Part shown: positions 11,901-26,900 of the stretch, in pieces | How the letters are laid out: each line of letters starts with the position of its first letter | How positions within the stretch are numbered: the first letter of the stretch is position 1 | DNA from: Bombyx mori | Taxonomy: Eukaryota; Arthropoda; Insecta; Lepidoptera; Bombycidae | Direction of reading: 5' to 3' | DNA length: 64,000 bases | NCBI RefSeq assembly: GCF_030269925.1 | Contig: NC_085131.1 | Location: 10,959,501 to 11,023,500, forward strand | Made by a program: the position numbers and the translations under genes | Notes under the pieces: model-generated | Database searches by the model: none | Told to the model about the DNA's origin: nothing | Seen by the model: the letters and a program-made list of their open reading frames with translations, nothing else

Positions 11901-14900
11901 ACACATCGATCCTAGGAATTGAAGGTCATAGTGACGTTGCGATAATTACATAAATATTACTCGCGCTACGCTAATAATAAGAAAATAAGTTAATTAAATA
12001 CTAAATTAATAATGTTAAAATAATATTAATATTAATAAATAATAATAATAATAATTTAAGGACGTTACAATAAAGCACAATAGACCAGACATAATATACA
12101 TAGACAAGACAGAAAATAAACCTACTTAATAGATATAACTGTACCATCTGACTACAATATAGGACCAAAAGAACTGCAAAACTTAGTAAATATCACCCCC
12201 TAAAAGTAGAACTAACACGACTCTGGAATACACACACAGAAACCATCCCCATAGTAATAGGCGCAACAGGCGTAGCGGCAAAAACTATACATAGATACAT
12301 AAACAAACTGGAAGCAAATATAAACATACACATAATACAAAAACAAGCAGCCATACACACATGCACAATAATAAGTAAAGTTTTGGGTAATACAGTTTTC
12401 ATAAATTCAAGGGAGTCCGAACCTCCTCTTCCCTGAAGGTTTCAGGGCGGAAGCTAGGAACTAAACCGAGTCAAGAACTCGAGAGAAAACTCAAGAATAA
12501 TAATTTAATAACTAAAATATATTATTAAAAGGAGTCCCTTTAGGCAAGGTTCCGAAGATATTTGCGATTCTTTGTAACTGTTGTACACGTGTATTTTAAA
12601 CACCATATTACGTCTTAAGTGGCAGCGGTTTCAGAATGTGTTGGAAACCCGCTCCAGTAAGTATTAGCATCCTACGTATGCGATTTGAGCGGACGAGCTC
12701 AGGGGTGATCTAGTGTTAAGTGATAACCGGAATTTCTCGGGCCGCAATGTGACATTAAAGTGGAAGATTCAATAATAAAAAACCTCAGCTGTCAATTTTT
12801 CAAACCGATAATTCGACTGCTTTACATGCGAAATAGTTAAGATGGAAGCAGTTCTTTACACCACCAATGTGGTGGAATTGGCTTCTAAACCGAAAAAAAA
12901 GACAGAGAAAGAATTATATTCAAAATTATAATTTTTTTATCCGTACCCTGTTTCGCCTGTTTTATGTTAATCTAGCTAAAAGTAAAGGCGGAGAACGGGA
13001 GACGTATAAATTTTCATTGCCGTATGAGAGAGGTTGGAGCCCTTTATACCAAACGTCCATAAACTGGGTGATTACAGATTAGAAATGTCGGAAAATTTTG
13101 TGGAGAGATGATACGAATGAAGATTGAGTCTTGGTGTTTTGATTTCAGTATCTACAAGTTAAGCCATTAAAGTTTTATCGACGTTCAAATGTAAGATGTT
13201 AGAGGTTATTTGTAAAATCTTATTTACAGTGATTTTGGACTTGATGTAATAACTTTAATTCAAGTGTTTCCTTTTTAACTTCCGGAGACATTATTAAGGA
13301 ACCTAATCTGCACCAAAATAGGATATGTAGGTATAACGACGAAAGGAAGATCTTCAACCGAGCTGGTGATATCGCTCGGTAGACCGACGGTCCGAATGTT
13401 GTTGTTCGGAACATGTATATATGCAAGCTTGTGTTGAAAATGTCGTAAGCGAGATTCAGGCATCTGTCAAACATCTTGCGTTGTATGATGGCTACCGCCA
13501 CAGATTCATGGAACATCTATAATTATTTTTTTATCGACTAATGTTACTAAACCACGCGCACTTAAGTATAAATAACTGAAATTTTAAACAGAGAGGATTA
13601 GTTTGGTATTTCAGATCGAAATTGCGTTCCACTGAATAAAGTTACCAAAGAAAATTTAATTTAAAATTACCCTCGGCTACTACGAATTTTAATTCAAACT
13701 TTAAATTCTGATTTTGAGACTTTATAGGAATAGCATAATAGCATAAACATGCGACAGCTCATATGGCAGTGCATTGCATAGATTATGTAGTGTATTTTTT
13801 ATATTCACTATGAATTTCGAAGATGGCATTCTGTATGCTATTACAAAATGCTACATCGTAATAAAGGTTGTAATTAGTTCCGCATATGCTTACGTTAAAT
13901 TAAAAACCTCATCGCAGTCCTCTAACGAACGACAGCTTCCTGTTAATTACAATTTTACATTTAAAACAACGTTGGGACCAAAAAAGTCAGGTTCAAAGCG
14001 TCAGAAGAGTTCAACGAAAAATCAAAGAGCGCCTCTATTGACCGAGCTAAACGAAAGCCGGCCCTGGGATCCCGAAATCTCCAATTTACCCGGGGACAAG
14101 TTTTAATCAACACCGAGAGTTAATTAAGTGGAAAACTCCAGAAAGGAATTCCTTCGGCGGCTAATTGAAAATGTTTTTCTGATGGACGCAAACGAATTCG
14201 ATTTCGTCGGAATCTCTCGTAATTCATTACCTTTTTTGATATTGTATTCTAAGCTTTTACAAAATAAATATTTTAAATTACGTTTGAATTTCTTTAGTTT
14301 AGAAGCTGAATATCATTTACGGCGAAAGATATAAATATTTTCTGGAGGGATGCTTATTGACATTTATATTTCTCTAAAAAATACCCTTTTAGTCCGACAT
14401 TTATCGGCCATTTTAGAAACAAAGGTAACGCTTTTACCTATAAATAGCTTAGTTTAAACTTACTTAATACTCTAACTGAACGCCGAAGTCTTGAACTTGA
14501 AGTTTCTTGCTACGTCCGTTTCGAGAGGGATTTATTTCATTGATATTGTATTCTAAGCTTTTACAAAAAAATAATCCTAAATTAAGTTTGAATTTCTTTA
14601 GTTTAGAAGCTGAATATCATTTACGGCGAAAGATATAAATATTTTCTGGAGGGATATTTATTGACATTTATATTTCTCTAAAAAATACCTCTTGCTATTT
14701 GCTCGACATTTATCGGCCATTTTAGAAACAAAGGTACCCCTTTTACCTATAAATAGCTTAGTTTAAACTTACTTAATACTCTAACTGAACGCCGAAGTCT
14801 TGAACTTGAAGTTTCTTGCTACGTCCGTTTCGAGAGGGATTTATTTCATTGATATTGTATTCTAAGCTTTTACAAAAAAATAATCCTAAATTAAGTTTGA

Positions 14901-17900
14901 ATTTCTTTAGTTTAGAAGCTGAATATCATTTACGGCGAAAGATATAAATATTTTCTGGAGGGATACTTATTGACATTTATATTTCTCTAAAAAATACCTC
15001 TTGCTATTTGCTCGACATTTATCGGCCATTTTAGAAACAAAGGTATCGCTTTTGCCTATAAATAGCTTAGTTTAAACTTACTTAATACTCTAACTGAACG
15101 CCGAAGTCTTGAACTTGAAGTTTCTTGCTACGTAAGTTACGAGAGGGATTTATTTCATAAAGTTTCTCGGTTTGAGGTTTCAGGGTCCGTAATAGCTGTT
15201 CACGTTTTGGGGCTTACGTTACATGGAACAAAGGCTAAGTTATTTCGAGTTCATAAAGCCTCTTCTTTGGTTCTAATTAATATTATAATATAAGCTTTAT
15301 GATATTTAGCCAAGATAAGCTTTTCGTTTGACATCAGTGTTTTTAGTAATAACAATTGTAATAATGGCTGTTATCGTACGATGAAATGTTTCCCAGTTTC
15401 AAAATTACGATTTTATGAATTCAATTCAAATTTTGAATCATGGTTATATCTGATGATACATAGATGGGGCTGCTGCCATTTTCCCCATGGGTGACGTAAA
15501 AAGCCATCGTGAGGTTCATCGGGGGATTGGCAGCAGCGTTCTATATATGAGTATTATAACGGCATAACGTGACCGCCAACCGGCATATTGGCATTTATGC
15601 CTTATGCCCTGCTAGTTTTTTATTGCGCTAGTATTGCATAAACAAACTAGAAGGGCTTACCATTAGTACTAAGCCTGATCATTTCCACCGACTACCAATC
15701 GCAGCTGAATGCATGAAATTTCAACAAGGTTTGATAAATGACACGGCAAGGCACCTGCATAAAGTTGCTATGAAATTTTTGTTGAATATGTATGAAAATA
15801 TTATGTGTAGGTTTAATGTAATTTTTTTTATTGCTTAGATGGCTGGACGAGCTCACAGCACACCTGGTGTTAAGTGGTTACTGGAGCCCATAGACATTCA
15901 CAACGTAAATGCGCCACCCACCTTGAGATATAAGTTCTAAGGTCTCAGTATAGTTACAATGGCTGTCCCACCCTTCAAACCGAAACGCATTACTGCTTCA
16001 CGGCAGAAATAGACAGGGTGGTGGTACCTACCCGCGCGGACTCACAAAAGGTCCTACCACCAGTAAAACTAGATGATGACCGCCATCTTGTTGTGTCTTT
16101 AAAGCGGTTAGTTGCTCTCAATTAAGAAAAATAGTAGTATTATTCGCCAATAGATGTCAGGAAGAGTTGATTATTGAAAACACGAATAAAACAACATTTT
16201 CTGAAAATAAATCGTAGCTAGATCGATTTATCGACCCCGAAATCCCCTGTATACAAAATTTTATGAAAATCGTTGGAGCCGTTTCCGAGATTCAGAATAT
16301 ATATATTAATATACAATAATTGCTCGTTTAAAGGTATAAGATAAAAACGTTTATTTATTTATTTAGTCACGGAACGAGGTGCGCTGGTGAAGTGGCCGCA
16401 GCTCGCGACAACGGCGTCTGTGGTGTCGGCGTCGCTTATCACTCCAAAGTTGCCGGTAAGTACTGTTACGGGCTGGAGCTCGGGATAAATAATACTTTTT
16501 TTTATTGCCCTTGCCGACAGACGAGCATACGGTCCACCTGATGGTGAGTGGTTACCGTCGCCCATGGGCTTCAGTAATGCCAGGGACAGAGCCAAGCCGC
16601 TGCCTACCGATCAATACTCTACACAAGCCTCGTTTGAAGAAGGACATGTCATAGCGCTCGGAAAACACCGTGGTTCCATAGCCGGATGGTACGTGGCAAA
16701 AAATAACTCTGGAAACGCACTGTCGATGAACGCAGCGGTTCCAGATAATATGGATGAGCTCTGCTCGGATTGCGGGAAGTGCGATGATAAAAAGGAGATG
16801 AGGGATCTCAGGTTTTCACCGAAGTACAATTTAAACCTCTATTTAAGACTTAGAACACCTTAGGAACATTTTACAATTCGCACTTTACATCTTTCACATT
16901 CTCCACGTGATCCGTTAGCTGTTTCGCTTCGAGTATAACCGATTACTAATTGCCTTCATGACATATCTTCAACGCTTTTATAACCGACACGACAAGACTA
17001 CAATTATAGAGAACATTCCCGATAGGGCGACTCGTTTCGATATGCGTTACCGCTATTTGATAATAGATGGTGTTACACTTCTCCAGCGTTCTCGATGTTA
17101 CTAGTTCTTTTGATATTCGTTGGCGATCGACAGATGGCGCTATTCTTACCGGCGTAACAGTACTTTTAATATTGGATGGAAATATTCAAATTCAATTATC
17201 TTGATTGCATGCAACCTACAAGATTTTCAGTAAGAAGCGTTAGTTTAAAATCGAACGAAAATCTTTTCAAAACGAATTAACAATGTAAAAGGAATTAAAT
17301 CATGGTAGGGCATCTTTAGAGCCCACATGGGTAGGTACCATTGCCCTGTGTATTTCTGCCATCAGAGTAATGCGTTTCGGTTTGGAGAGCCTGAAATGAA
17401 ATGTGAAGTTCGCTGATTCACATTTTTAATCTTATAAAAAAATATAAACACGACTTTAATCGACTCATATTAATACATTTTAAACATTATCAAAAAATCA
17501 AAAAAGAGTTCAAGGTCATGACTAGACTAATGTTTTAACTAAAATTTAATGCCTTATCTTTTTCAGCACACATTATGTTCAGTAAAACATTTTGTACTAA
17601 AAGAAACGTGAATCTTTGTGGTATTCGTACACGTGCTCAAAAGTAGCTTTGATATTATTTAGCACGTGTTTAGAACATTTAATGTGTAAGCTAAGGTACA
17701 ATATTAATAATAATACACAATACGTATCAAGTTTCTCTTGTTTAACCGCAAGCTATTTGACTTGAGTTGACTGAGTTGACTCAGAAACTTAAGCAAGCTT
17801 GCATGATTATATCAAGTTATTATTAGAGTCAAGTCAAGTCAAGATTATATTGAAATCTTTGCCAGAGCGTATAGTAGAAAACTGACACACACAGATTCTG

Positions 17901-20900
17901 GGAGTATTGTCATCTCATCTATACTAATATTATAAAGAGGAAAGATTTGTTTGTTTGTTTGTTTCGAATAGGCTCCGAAACTACTGGACCGATTTAAAAA
18001 ATTCTTTTTCCATTAGAAGCCGACATTGTCCCTGATGAACATAGGCTACTTTTTTTAATTTTTATTTTATTTTTTTGGTTTCATGTGTGTTTTAATGTTT
18101 CCGAAGCGAAGCGAGGGCGGGTCGCTAGTTGATATCATATTTCTGTCCATTTGTTGAGGTCAGACCGCAACACAATGTAAATACAATTTCGACCTCAAAT
18201 ATCCAGGTCACAATTCACGTTGTCATGTCTATAAATTAACCACTCAACACACACACACAACGAGCCTTCATCAATATAGACATTAGTAATGATTGTGGTA
18301 GCTGTCATCTAACACGGCGAAGAGGACATTTTCCATTTTCAAGAGACACTAGCACTATAACAGTCGTTATTGTTTTCATTGCTTTGTCCATTTCTACATT
18401 GTACATCGGAACAAAAAATATGCCAAGAACATCTATCTCTGCAGTTGTTGCATCGTTCGAAGGAACATTTTATCTTTTTTGTTATAAACTTGTTTCGGTC
18501 GATTACGTATAAAAAAAACAGTGCCTTTTCAATAAACAAATGTATTGTGATTGATAATAATATTCAATTTTTTTTATCATACCTATGCTCGTCAGTTCGA
18601 AGGATTATGCCAGCGTAACCGGGCGAGATATTCGATGATTACATTTTATAGATTTAGTATTGTAAGCATTTTTGATCTTTAATTATTCCTGATTTTTATT
18701 TAATAAACAATTCATTTAAAACTTAAATGGCTGTAGTAGTAAAAGCCTCAGTAGTAGGGGCTGAAATTATGAGGTATGAATAAGCTACACAAAAAATAAC
18801 AAGCCACTAAATTTTAATATCGTATTTGACTGCTGATTTTGGACAATAATTGATTAAAAATAGCAAATACTTCTATTTCAAGCGATCGTTCATAAATTAT
18901 AAAGATAATATTTTTTGTACAATACACAACGTATTTACGCAATGGCGATACTAGAATGAAAGACCCTGATGAATTTGGTATTATAACTTTCGCTCCGGTG
19001 AATCGTTTGACGCGATTATGGGTACGTCTGCTGCCTTTTTCTCGGCTTTCAGGACATTACTGTTTTAGTGCTTATTCCATGAATTTATTTTCGGGTTTTG
19101 TTTGGTTGTTTGGTGCTAACGAAATGGAAATAGAGACTAAATCTACATTGCCTGAAGAAACAACCTTGTGTATACAAACACCGCCCTAGCCATTTTCTTT
19201 TCTTAAAACTTAGAGTTAATTTGTTGAGAATTTCTGCTAGCACTCCATACTACCTGGAGCCACTGCGTTCATCCACAGTGCGTTTCCAGAGATCTTTTTT
19301 GCCACGTACCATCCGGCTTTGGAATGAGCTTCCCTCCACGGTTTTTCCCGAGCGCTGTGACTTGTGCTTCTTCAAACGTGGCTCGTGGAGAGTACCTAAC
19401 GGTAGGCAGCGGCTTAGCTCTGCCCGTGGCATTGCTGGAGTCCAGGGGCGACGGTAACCCCTCACCATCAGTTGGGCCGTATGCCAGTCTGTCTACAAGG
19501 CCAATAAAAAACACTGAAATCTTATTGTATTTGACTAGAATTTTATTAATGGAAATAAAATATCCTAGTACGATTTAGTTCTTTGACTTTTCATAGTTAG
19601 GAAAGAAAGTTGTAAATTAAGGCGCTTTTTCAAATATGTTTTCCCAGTAATTAAATAGAATAATTATCAAATAAGATGGTTTAATCTTTTTTTGTTTATT
19701 TCTTAGATGGGTGAAAGAGCTCGCGGCCCATGTGAGCTTGACCTATTATGTGGTTACCGGAGACCATAGACATCAGCAACATAATACCTTGACGTAAGAC
19801 TATAGACATCACCTTGAGAGATGAGTTCTTTTTTTAATAGATAGAGTGATTGAAGAGGAAGCTTTGTATGAATAATAACATCCATTAAATAGTGGAGAAA
19901 TCAATAATAAATTACAATTTCCGAATCGAAGCGAGGGCGGGTCGCTAGTAAAATATAAAATGAATTTATACGGTCATTTGTTTTGATATTTGTGAATATC
20001 GTTTAAGAAATAGAAAAAAAAAACAAGTACAAACAATTTAAAAATGATCTATTTGTGATATTAACGTATGCACCAGTAATTTCTCGGATGGATGAGTTTA
20101 TTCCAATCTAAAGGTCGCGCTCCACTGAACTGTGAGATTACTATAAGACTGTCCAACTTTCATCCCAGCAGACTCGTTTGATTTACAAAATCAATAAATA
20201 CCAAATTATTTGACGAAATTACTATACGAATAAATGTTTAACAATATGTAATTATTTATATATGATGTGTATTTTTTATAAATAGACTGATATTTAATCA
20301 GCTTTTATGCAGTAATGAAAAAAATATATACATATATGCATAATTTTTCTTCCTAACCAAACAACGTGTAAAACACCAAACCCTTGAGAGCGAGACTTTA
20401 TTTGAAAATAGAGGATTTTTGAGTGTAATATTTTTGTCAATCGTATAAATTTTATAAAATACATATACTATATATTAAAGGAATTTACGTAAAATAAAAG
20501 AAATTTTAGATTCATAATAAATAATAAATCGTTTAATTTTATAATCATCATCATCATAATCATCAGCCTTTATCTGCCCACTGCTGGACATAGGCCTTCC
20601 CATAGCCTTCCTCATGCCTTCCACATAATGCGGTCCTCCGCCTTCCGCATTCAATAATTGTATAATAATAATACTGAATCATACTTTAACCATAACCTGT
20701 TTTAATAACACACACACGAAAAACTTTATTTATTTGCTAAGTTAGGCCTGTTAAAGTTTACGTTTTAGTAAATCCAACTTTATGAATTCGTTATACAGAG
20801 CGAAGCCACACACGCAAACTCGTAAAAGCAACAGCGAAGACGTGAATTTGTATTATAAAATTTTCGGGTCTGATTTCATTTTACGATCAATTTATTTAAC

Positions 20901-23900
20901 GCATGCAATTCCAGCTTAGACTCATTTGAATGGTCGTACGTGTAAGTTAAAGATTAAAGAACAGAATGAAAAGGTTTATTTTCCCTATAGATCTGTAAAT
21001 ATTTTGCTCGGTTTTTTAGCCTCTGTTATAAACAATGAAATGAAAATTATTTTTAATAATTTTTGGAACGAAGTTCCTTGTGGGACGATGCGGAGGAGTA
21101 CCCAAACCGGGAAAAAACGTCCGTAACGTAAGATTTTTATTAGTAATGCACACAGTGTACGACGTAACTTTGTAATAACGTACAAAAAATAACATATTTT
21201 TTTATTATGCATTTTTTATAAATCATTGTGAATAAAATAAAGTTGCTAACTTTGTAAAGTAGTTTTTTTTATTTTTATCAATAAAAAAATCATATAAAAA
21301 TGTATACCCGAATAATTATTTTCTTTATTCGAGGTATAGAACTTAGAATAGAATAGAACTTAAAATTAATATTTTTATAATAAGGAACTTCTTTCCTATC
21401 TGGTATCCCACGTCACCACGCATCTTTTTTTAAGCATTGAACACGATACACATTTAAAACGTCAAGCATTCAATACAGTACCTATTCGAAACGTCAGAAA
21501 TAATATAATTACAACAAACATATTATACATTTAACATTATTTTATAATATTTTTAGCATTAAATCGTAAAAGCAGTTTTAATTATATCTGCGACTCGCGA
21601 AAACCCAAGAAGATAACTACGAAAGATTTTTCAAATTACAAAAGGATCTCAAGTAAAAAAGGAATCAACGATCTACAGCCGGAGATAACAATTATACCTG
21701 TATAGAATAAATTACGGATTCTCAGTTTTATTGGTCCTAATTTTTTTATTAAATTATACCTACAACGTGCTTACTTTCTTGATGACTAGCGACCCGCCCT
21801 CGCTTCGCTTCGGAAACATTAAAACAAACATGAAACAAAAAAAAAAAAAGTAGCCTATGTTCATCCGAGACAATGTCGGCTTCTAATGGAAAAAAAATTT
21901 TTCAAATCGGTCCAGTAGTTTCGGAGCCTATTCGAAACAAACAAACAAACAAATCTTTCCTCTTTATAATATTAGTATAGATTTGCTATTACTGTCTACA
22001 GTTTTATTAGCGTATATACGAAAATTAGACGGCGGCTCATCATAGAATATTACACGAAATTTATTTTATTACCAAATTATTTCTAACCAATCATGTTGCT
22101 AATCGAGAAACATTTTTTTTTTAATTCAATTTGGCCCGCGCATTTTTTAATACTTAACCGCTTATACGAAATATAGTTTCATTGTTGAATATAATCGGCA
22201 TTTGTTTTCATTCGATTAATGATCTTTGAATGACAACGCATTGACTACTAACAACTAGTCATTGAATACAATATAAATGATCCCGTAATTTATTGATGAA
22301 AACGCTCTTACATGAATATTACACGTGACCTTTCGGAATAGACAAAAGGTTCTCTGGCTGATCAATCGCGTCACGTAATATTAGGAGAGCCCAGCAATTA
22401 CTCGTAAGCCGTTTTGATTAATTTATGTATCCGGGAAATTGGATACTTGATGTGCGTAAGATATTAAATGGGCCTTATGGGTAAGAACTTGGTGTACTAA
22501 TATCAAATGACACGTCTGTGAAGGGTATCAATTTGTAATGTTTTTGGAACGAAGTTCCTTATGGGACGATTCGGAGAGGTACCCTAACCGGAAAAAAACG
22601 TCCGTAACGTAAGATTTTTATTAGTAATGCACACAGTGTACGACTTAACTTTGTAATAACGTACAAATTAGTAATCTACAGTGTACGACTTAATTTTGTA
22701 TTAACGTTCAATAAATAACATATTTTTCTATCATTCCTTGACCACGATCTCAGAGCGTTCGTTTGCCCAATACACTAACTCTTCTGCAAACAACCGTGAA
22801 TGAAGTGTACTACAATAAGTTCGCACGTTACCGAATGACCGTGGGTTGTTGCGAAACCTCCAGTTTAATTTTTTTTATACCTCGAATAGAATTTAAAATT
22901 AATATTTTTATAATAAGGAACTTCGTTCTTATCCGGTGTCCCACGACACCACACATATTTTTTTTATTATTATATGCATATAGCACGTACACAAACCGTC
23001 ACAAAAATTTCGTTTTGTGAGTCCGCATGTTTCTGTCGTAAAGCAGAAATGAGTTCAAGTTTGAAGGGTGAGACATTTGTTATGCAGCAATCACGATGCG
23101 ATATCGATGGGCCCCGATAACCATTTAGCTCCAGGTGATCGGTGAGCTCATTCGCCCATTTATGCAATATATTATTTAATATCTAATAATACATTAGGTA
23201 ATTTCATCATTGTAAATGACAATTAACCCGTCCAATGCCAGGTATGTATATCTGACAAAATAAAAACACGGCACTATGTTTGCTGATTCGTGATTTTACG
23301 AATCGACCAACTGTCTATTGTATTAACACATATGACTCTTTATCCCAGGAAAATGCTATGAATTGTTTTTCTAAATTTAAATTATAACGCAGGTGAAACC
23401 ACATGGCATATCTAGCGAGTGATAAAAACCAAAATTACCCACAAAATAGAATTCATTAAGATTTTCTTTTATTTTTCTAGGTATAAGAATGTTAGACCAG
23501 CCGTACATGACAGATCTCATCGAAGCCAATTCTATGGGTCATGAGCCCCACAAGATTCACATATACAGTGCCTCGTGGGGTCCTACAGACGACGGTCGTA
23601 CTGTAGATGGACCAAGAAACGCGACTATGAGAGCTATTGTGAGAGGAGTTAATGAGGTGAGTGATAGTAAATATCATTTTAAACTAATTTCAATTGCTGT
23701 TTCAATTGTCAAAATGAACAGTAGAGCTCGCCGCTAATCTAGTGGTAGATATACTCCAACGTGGATTCCGCTACTCATCTTTTTCCTACCCATCAAACTG
23801 ATTGTGACAAAAATGGGATTCTGAGGCAATTGTCTTGACTGCCGGGCAGCAAAATATATAAGCAAATAGAGACTTATTACATGTGTGTATATCACATATT

Positions 23901-26900
23901 ACAATGGCAAATGACACGAAATATGTTTTTGACGTGATAAAGTCGGTGACCACCGGGTACACGCACGAAAAAGTGTCACGTTCCGGCTAAGCGTGCAAGC
24001 GAGAGCGCGTAACAAGCGATAGAGAGATACGATCGGCCCAAGGGTTGGCTTGTGACATATTTATCTCTCTTCTCGCGTGACGTCAGAGCTAGCAGTTCTA
24101 ATAGTTCTGCTGCTGACGTTATCACGTAAAACTATCGTCCGTAAACCGACTTTACAGACAACTGATTAATGTTTTATTTTCATTCAAAGACAAACCTCCA
24201 ACGCAGTCTATACCGTAAAAAATTGGTTGCTTTTTCTATGTTTATCAACGAAATGTAATTTTAATTTTAATATTTATTTTCAATCAGTCCGAGGATACGA
24301 AAATCTCGTTTGTTACATAATTTAAAAGGCCTTGCTCTTCACGAAAATAATAAATTTGAAGATGAAAAACCTTTTGAGACTTACAGCGAGCGGAAAGGGA
24401 ATTTTTTTATCATTAAAAAAAAAACGAGCCACCTTAAATTTGAAACATGATAATGAACATTTAATAATTCAGTGGATTGTTTCTTCTTGTTTTTCTTTTT
24501 AAACATTAATTAACGATAATATCTCAAAGATTTCGATTTTAAAGTATACTAGACGATTATATATATACAAGAATCTCGTTTAAAGGTATAAGATAAGATA
24601 ATTTTCTCTTTTATAGCTGAAATATTGAAATTGATTGATCGCTATTTTGAATATTACTTTATTACTTGCTATTAAACTTGTGAATACTTACGAAACAAAA
24701 CTAAAAACAGTTGAGAAACAGCGGAGGAAACGCTACGAAGTCGGTAAAGACAAAAGTTCTTAACCATTTTAATATCAAAACAGACATCTGTTTCGAACAC
24801 TGCAATCTCTGTGAACGATAGTGAGAGAGAGAGAGAGAGAATACACTTTATTGCACACCAACACAATTTACATTTTAAAAAAACAAACAGTCAAAAAGCA
24901 CATATGTACAATAGGCGGTCTTATCGCTGAAAGCGATCTCTTCCAGACAACCGTTTAATTTACAGAAATTCTGTAAAATATAAAAAATATAGCAGGTGCG
25001 GTGTACCATATACAATACATTATTATAGAAAATATATACATATAATAAACAGATATATACCGTTTACATAATATAATATATACCAATATACATACTTACA
25101 TACAATACATACTAATATACTTACACACACATAATAAATCAACAGTATGGAAATTATAAATGAGAATGATGCAACAAACAGCACTAAGCAGATAAGTAGT
25201 GTTCCTTCACCATTCTTTTAAAACAGTTTAAAGTTGGAGCACTTCTCACTGCATCCGGCAGAGCATTCCACAATCGAACCGCCTGGACGGTGAATGAATT
25301 GTCAAAGAATGATGATGAATGCACCGGCATTTTCAGTCTCAGGTTATCTGATGATCTCAGAGAAAAATTATGCGTATCACCTAGGAACTCGAAACGTTCT
25401 TTGAGATATGTAGGGGTATGGGGGTTAAAGAGAGTACAGTATAGTAATGAAAGGACATGAGTATTGCGGCGAAGGCGAATTGGTAACCACTTGAGCTTAG
25501 TGCGAAATTCAGATATATGATCATATTTCCGTAACCCAAATATGAATCTTATGCAGAAATTTTGTAGCCGCTCAAGTTTATCAAGTTGTGTTTCGGTTAG
25601 ATCCGGATAGCTGGAATCAGCGTAGTCAAGAATTGGAAGAAGTAAAGACTGTGCAAGCGCAGTTTTAGTGGCAGTTGGAAGAAAATTTCGTAACCGTCTC
25701 AACGATCCAGCTGATGCAAACACCTTCCGGCTAACCTCTTTTATTTGTGCGTTCCATGAAAGGTTTTTATCAATTAAGATACCCAAATTTTTCACAGTAT
25801 CGCTGATAGGAATTTGTGCGCCGTCAAATAAAATAGCCGGAAGCTGCGACCATGTAACTTTCGAATACATTCTTGAACTACCGACAACAATGACCTGTGT
25901 CTTTGACGGGTTCACCCTCAATCCATGAGACTTACTCCAACGGGACAATATCGATAAGTCATTGTTCAGGATCTTTATCGCGTTGGTCAGCTCTGGTAAA
26001 GAAGATTGCGTATATATCTGTAGATCATCTGCGTACAGGTGGTAGGAAGAAGTAAGTTGTAAAGAAATAGAATTTATAAAAATTGAAAAGAGTAAAGGAG
26101 ATAAAACGCCACCCTGCGGTACACCTACGTGCGTTTCACACCATGAAGAATAAGCATTCTCACAGTGAATACGCTGTCGGCGACCAGACAGGTAACTGCG
26201 AAACCAATCAACCACGGTTGGAGATATGTTAATGGAGCTAAGGATGGCTAGAAGTATGTCGAAATCGACGGTGCCAAAAGCATTACTGAAATCCAGCAAT
26301 GCCAACACCGTCAGTTTCCCACTCTCCATGCCAAATCTGATGGCATCCGTAATATGCACCAGGGCTGTGACCGTGCTATGGCCAGGACGAAAGCCGGACT
26401 GATAAGGGTTTAAAAGCTCGTTTCTCGTAAGAAACTCACTGAGCTGGTTGTGAATCAGGCGTTCTAAAACCTTTGAAAGAAACGGTAGAATGGAAATTGG
26501 ACGGTATTCTGAAAAGGATGTAGGATTCGGCTTTTTTGGCAGTGGTGTAATCTGTGCTTCTTTCCAAGCCTTTGGAAAGATGCCGCTAGATAATGATTCA
26601 TTCAGGATATGACAAATAATGGGAAGGATTTGGTCTAGGATAGGAAGGATCATATTACGGGCCACACAGTCACTTCCAACAGCATTGGAAGTTATGGATA
26701 ATATGCTCCGCTTAACATCACAAGCCGTTAGGTGATTAAAAACAAATGGAGAACAATTTGGGATCGGAAGAGATAAAATGTGATTTAATGTATTAGATTT
26801 AATTGTCCCGTCATAAAGGGATGACGCACAGAAATGTTGATTTAATAAATCAATACTCGAATGTGATAGATGAGAGTCATGTTGTAATTTTCCAATCCCC

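Noticed and set aside
13774..14106. 110-codon + strand frame in an amon intron
   Set aside because: No recognisable domain, no splice or promoter context, and within repeat-rich intron.
15440..15560. Partial palindrome GGCTGCTGCC...GGCAGCAGC
   Set aside because: Arms are short and interrupted; no boundaries or second copy, so not called as an element.
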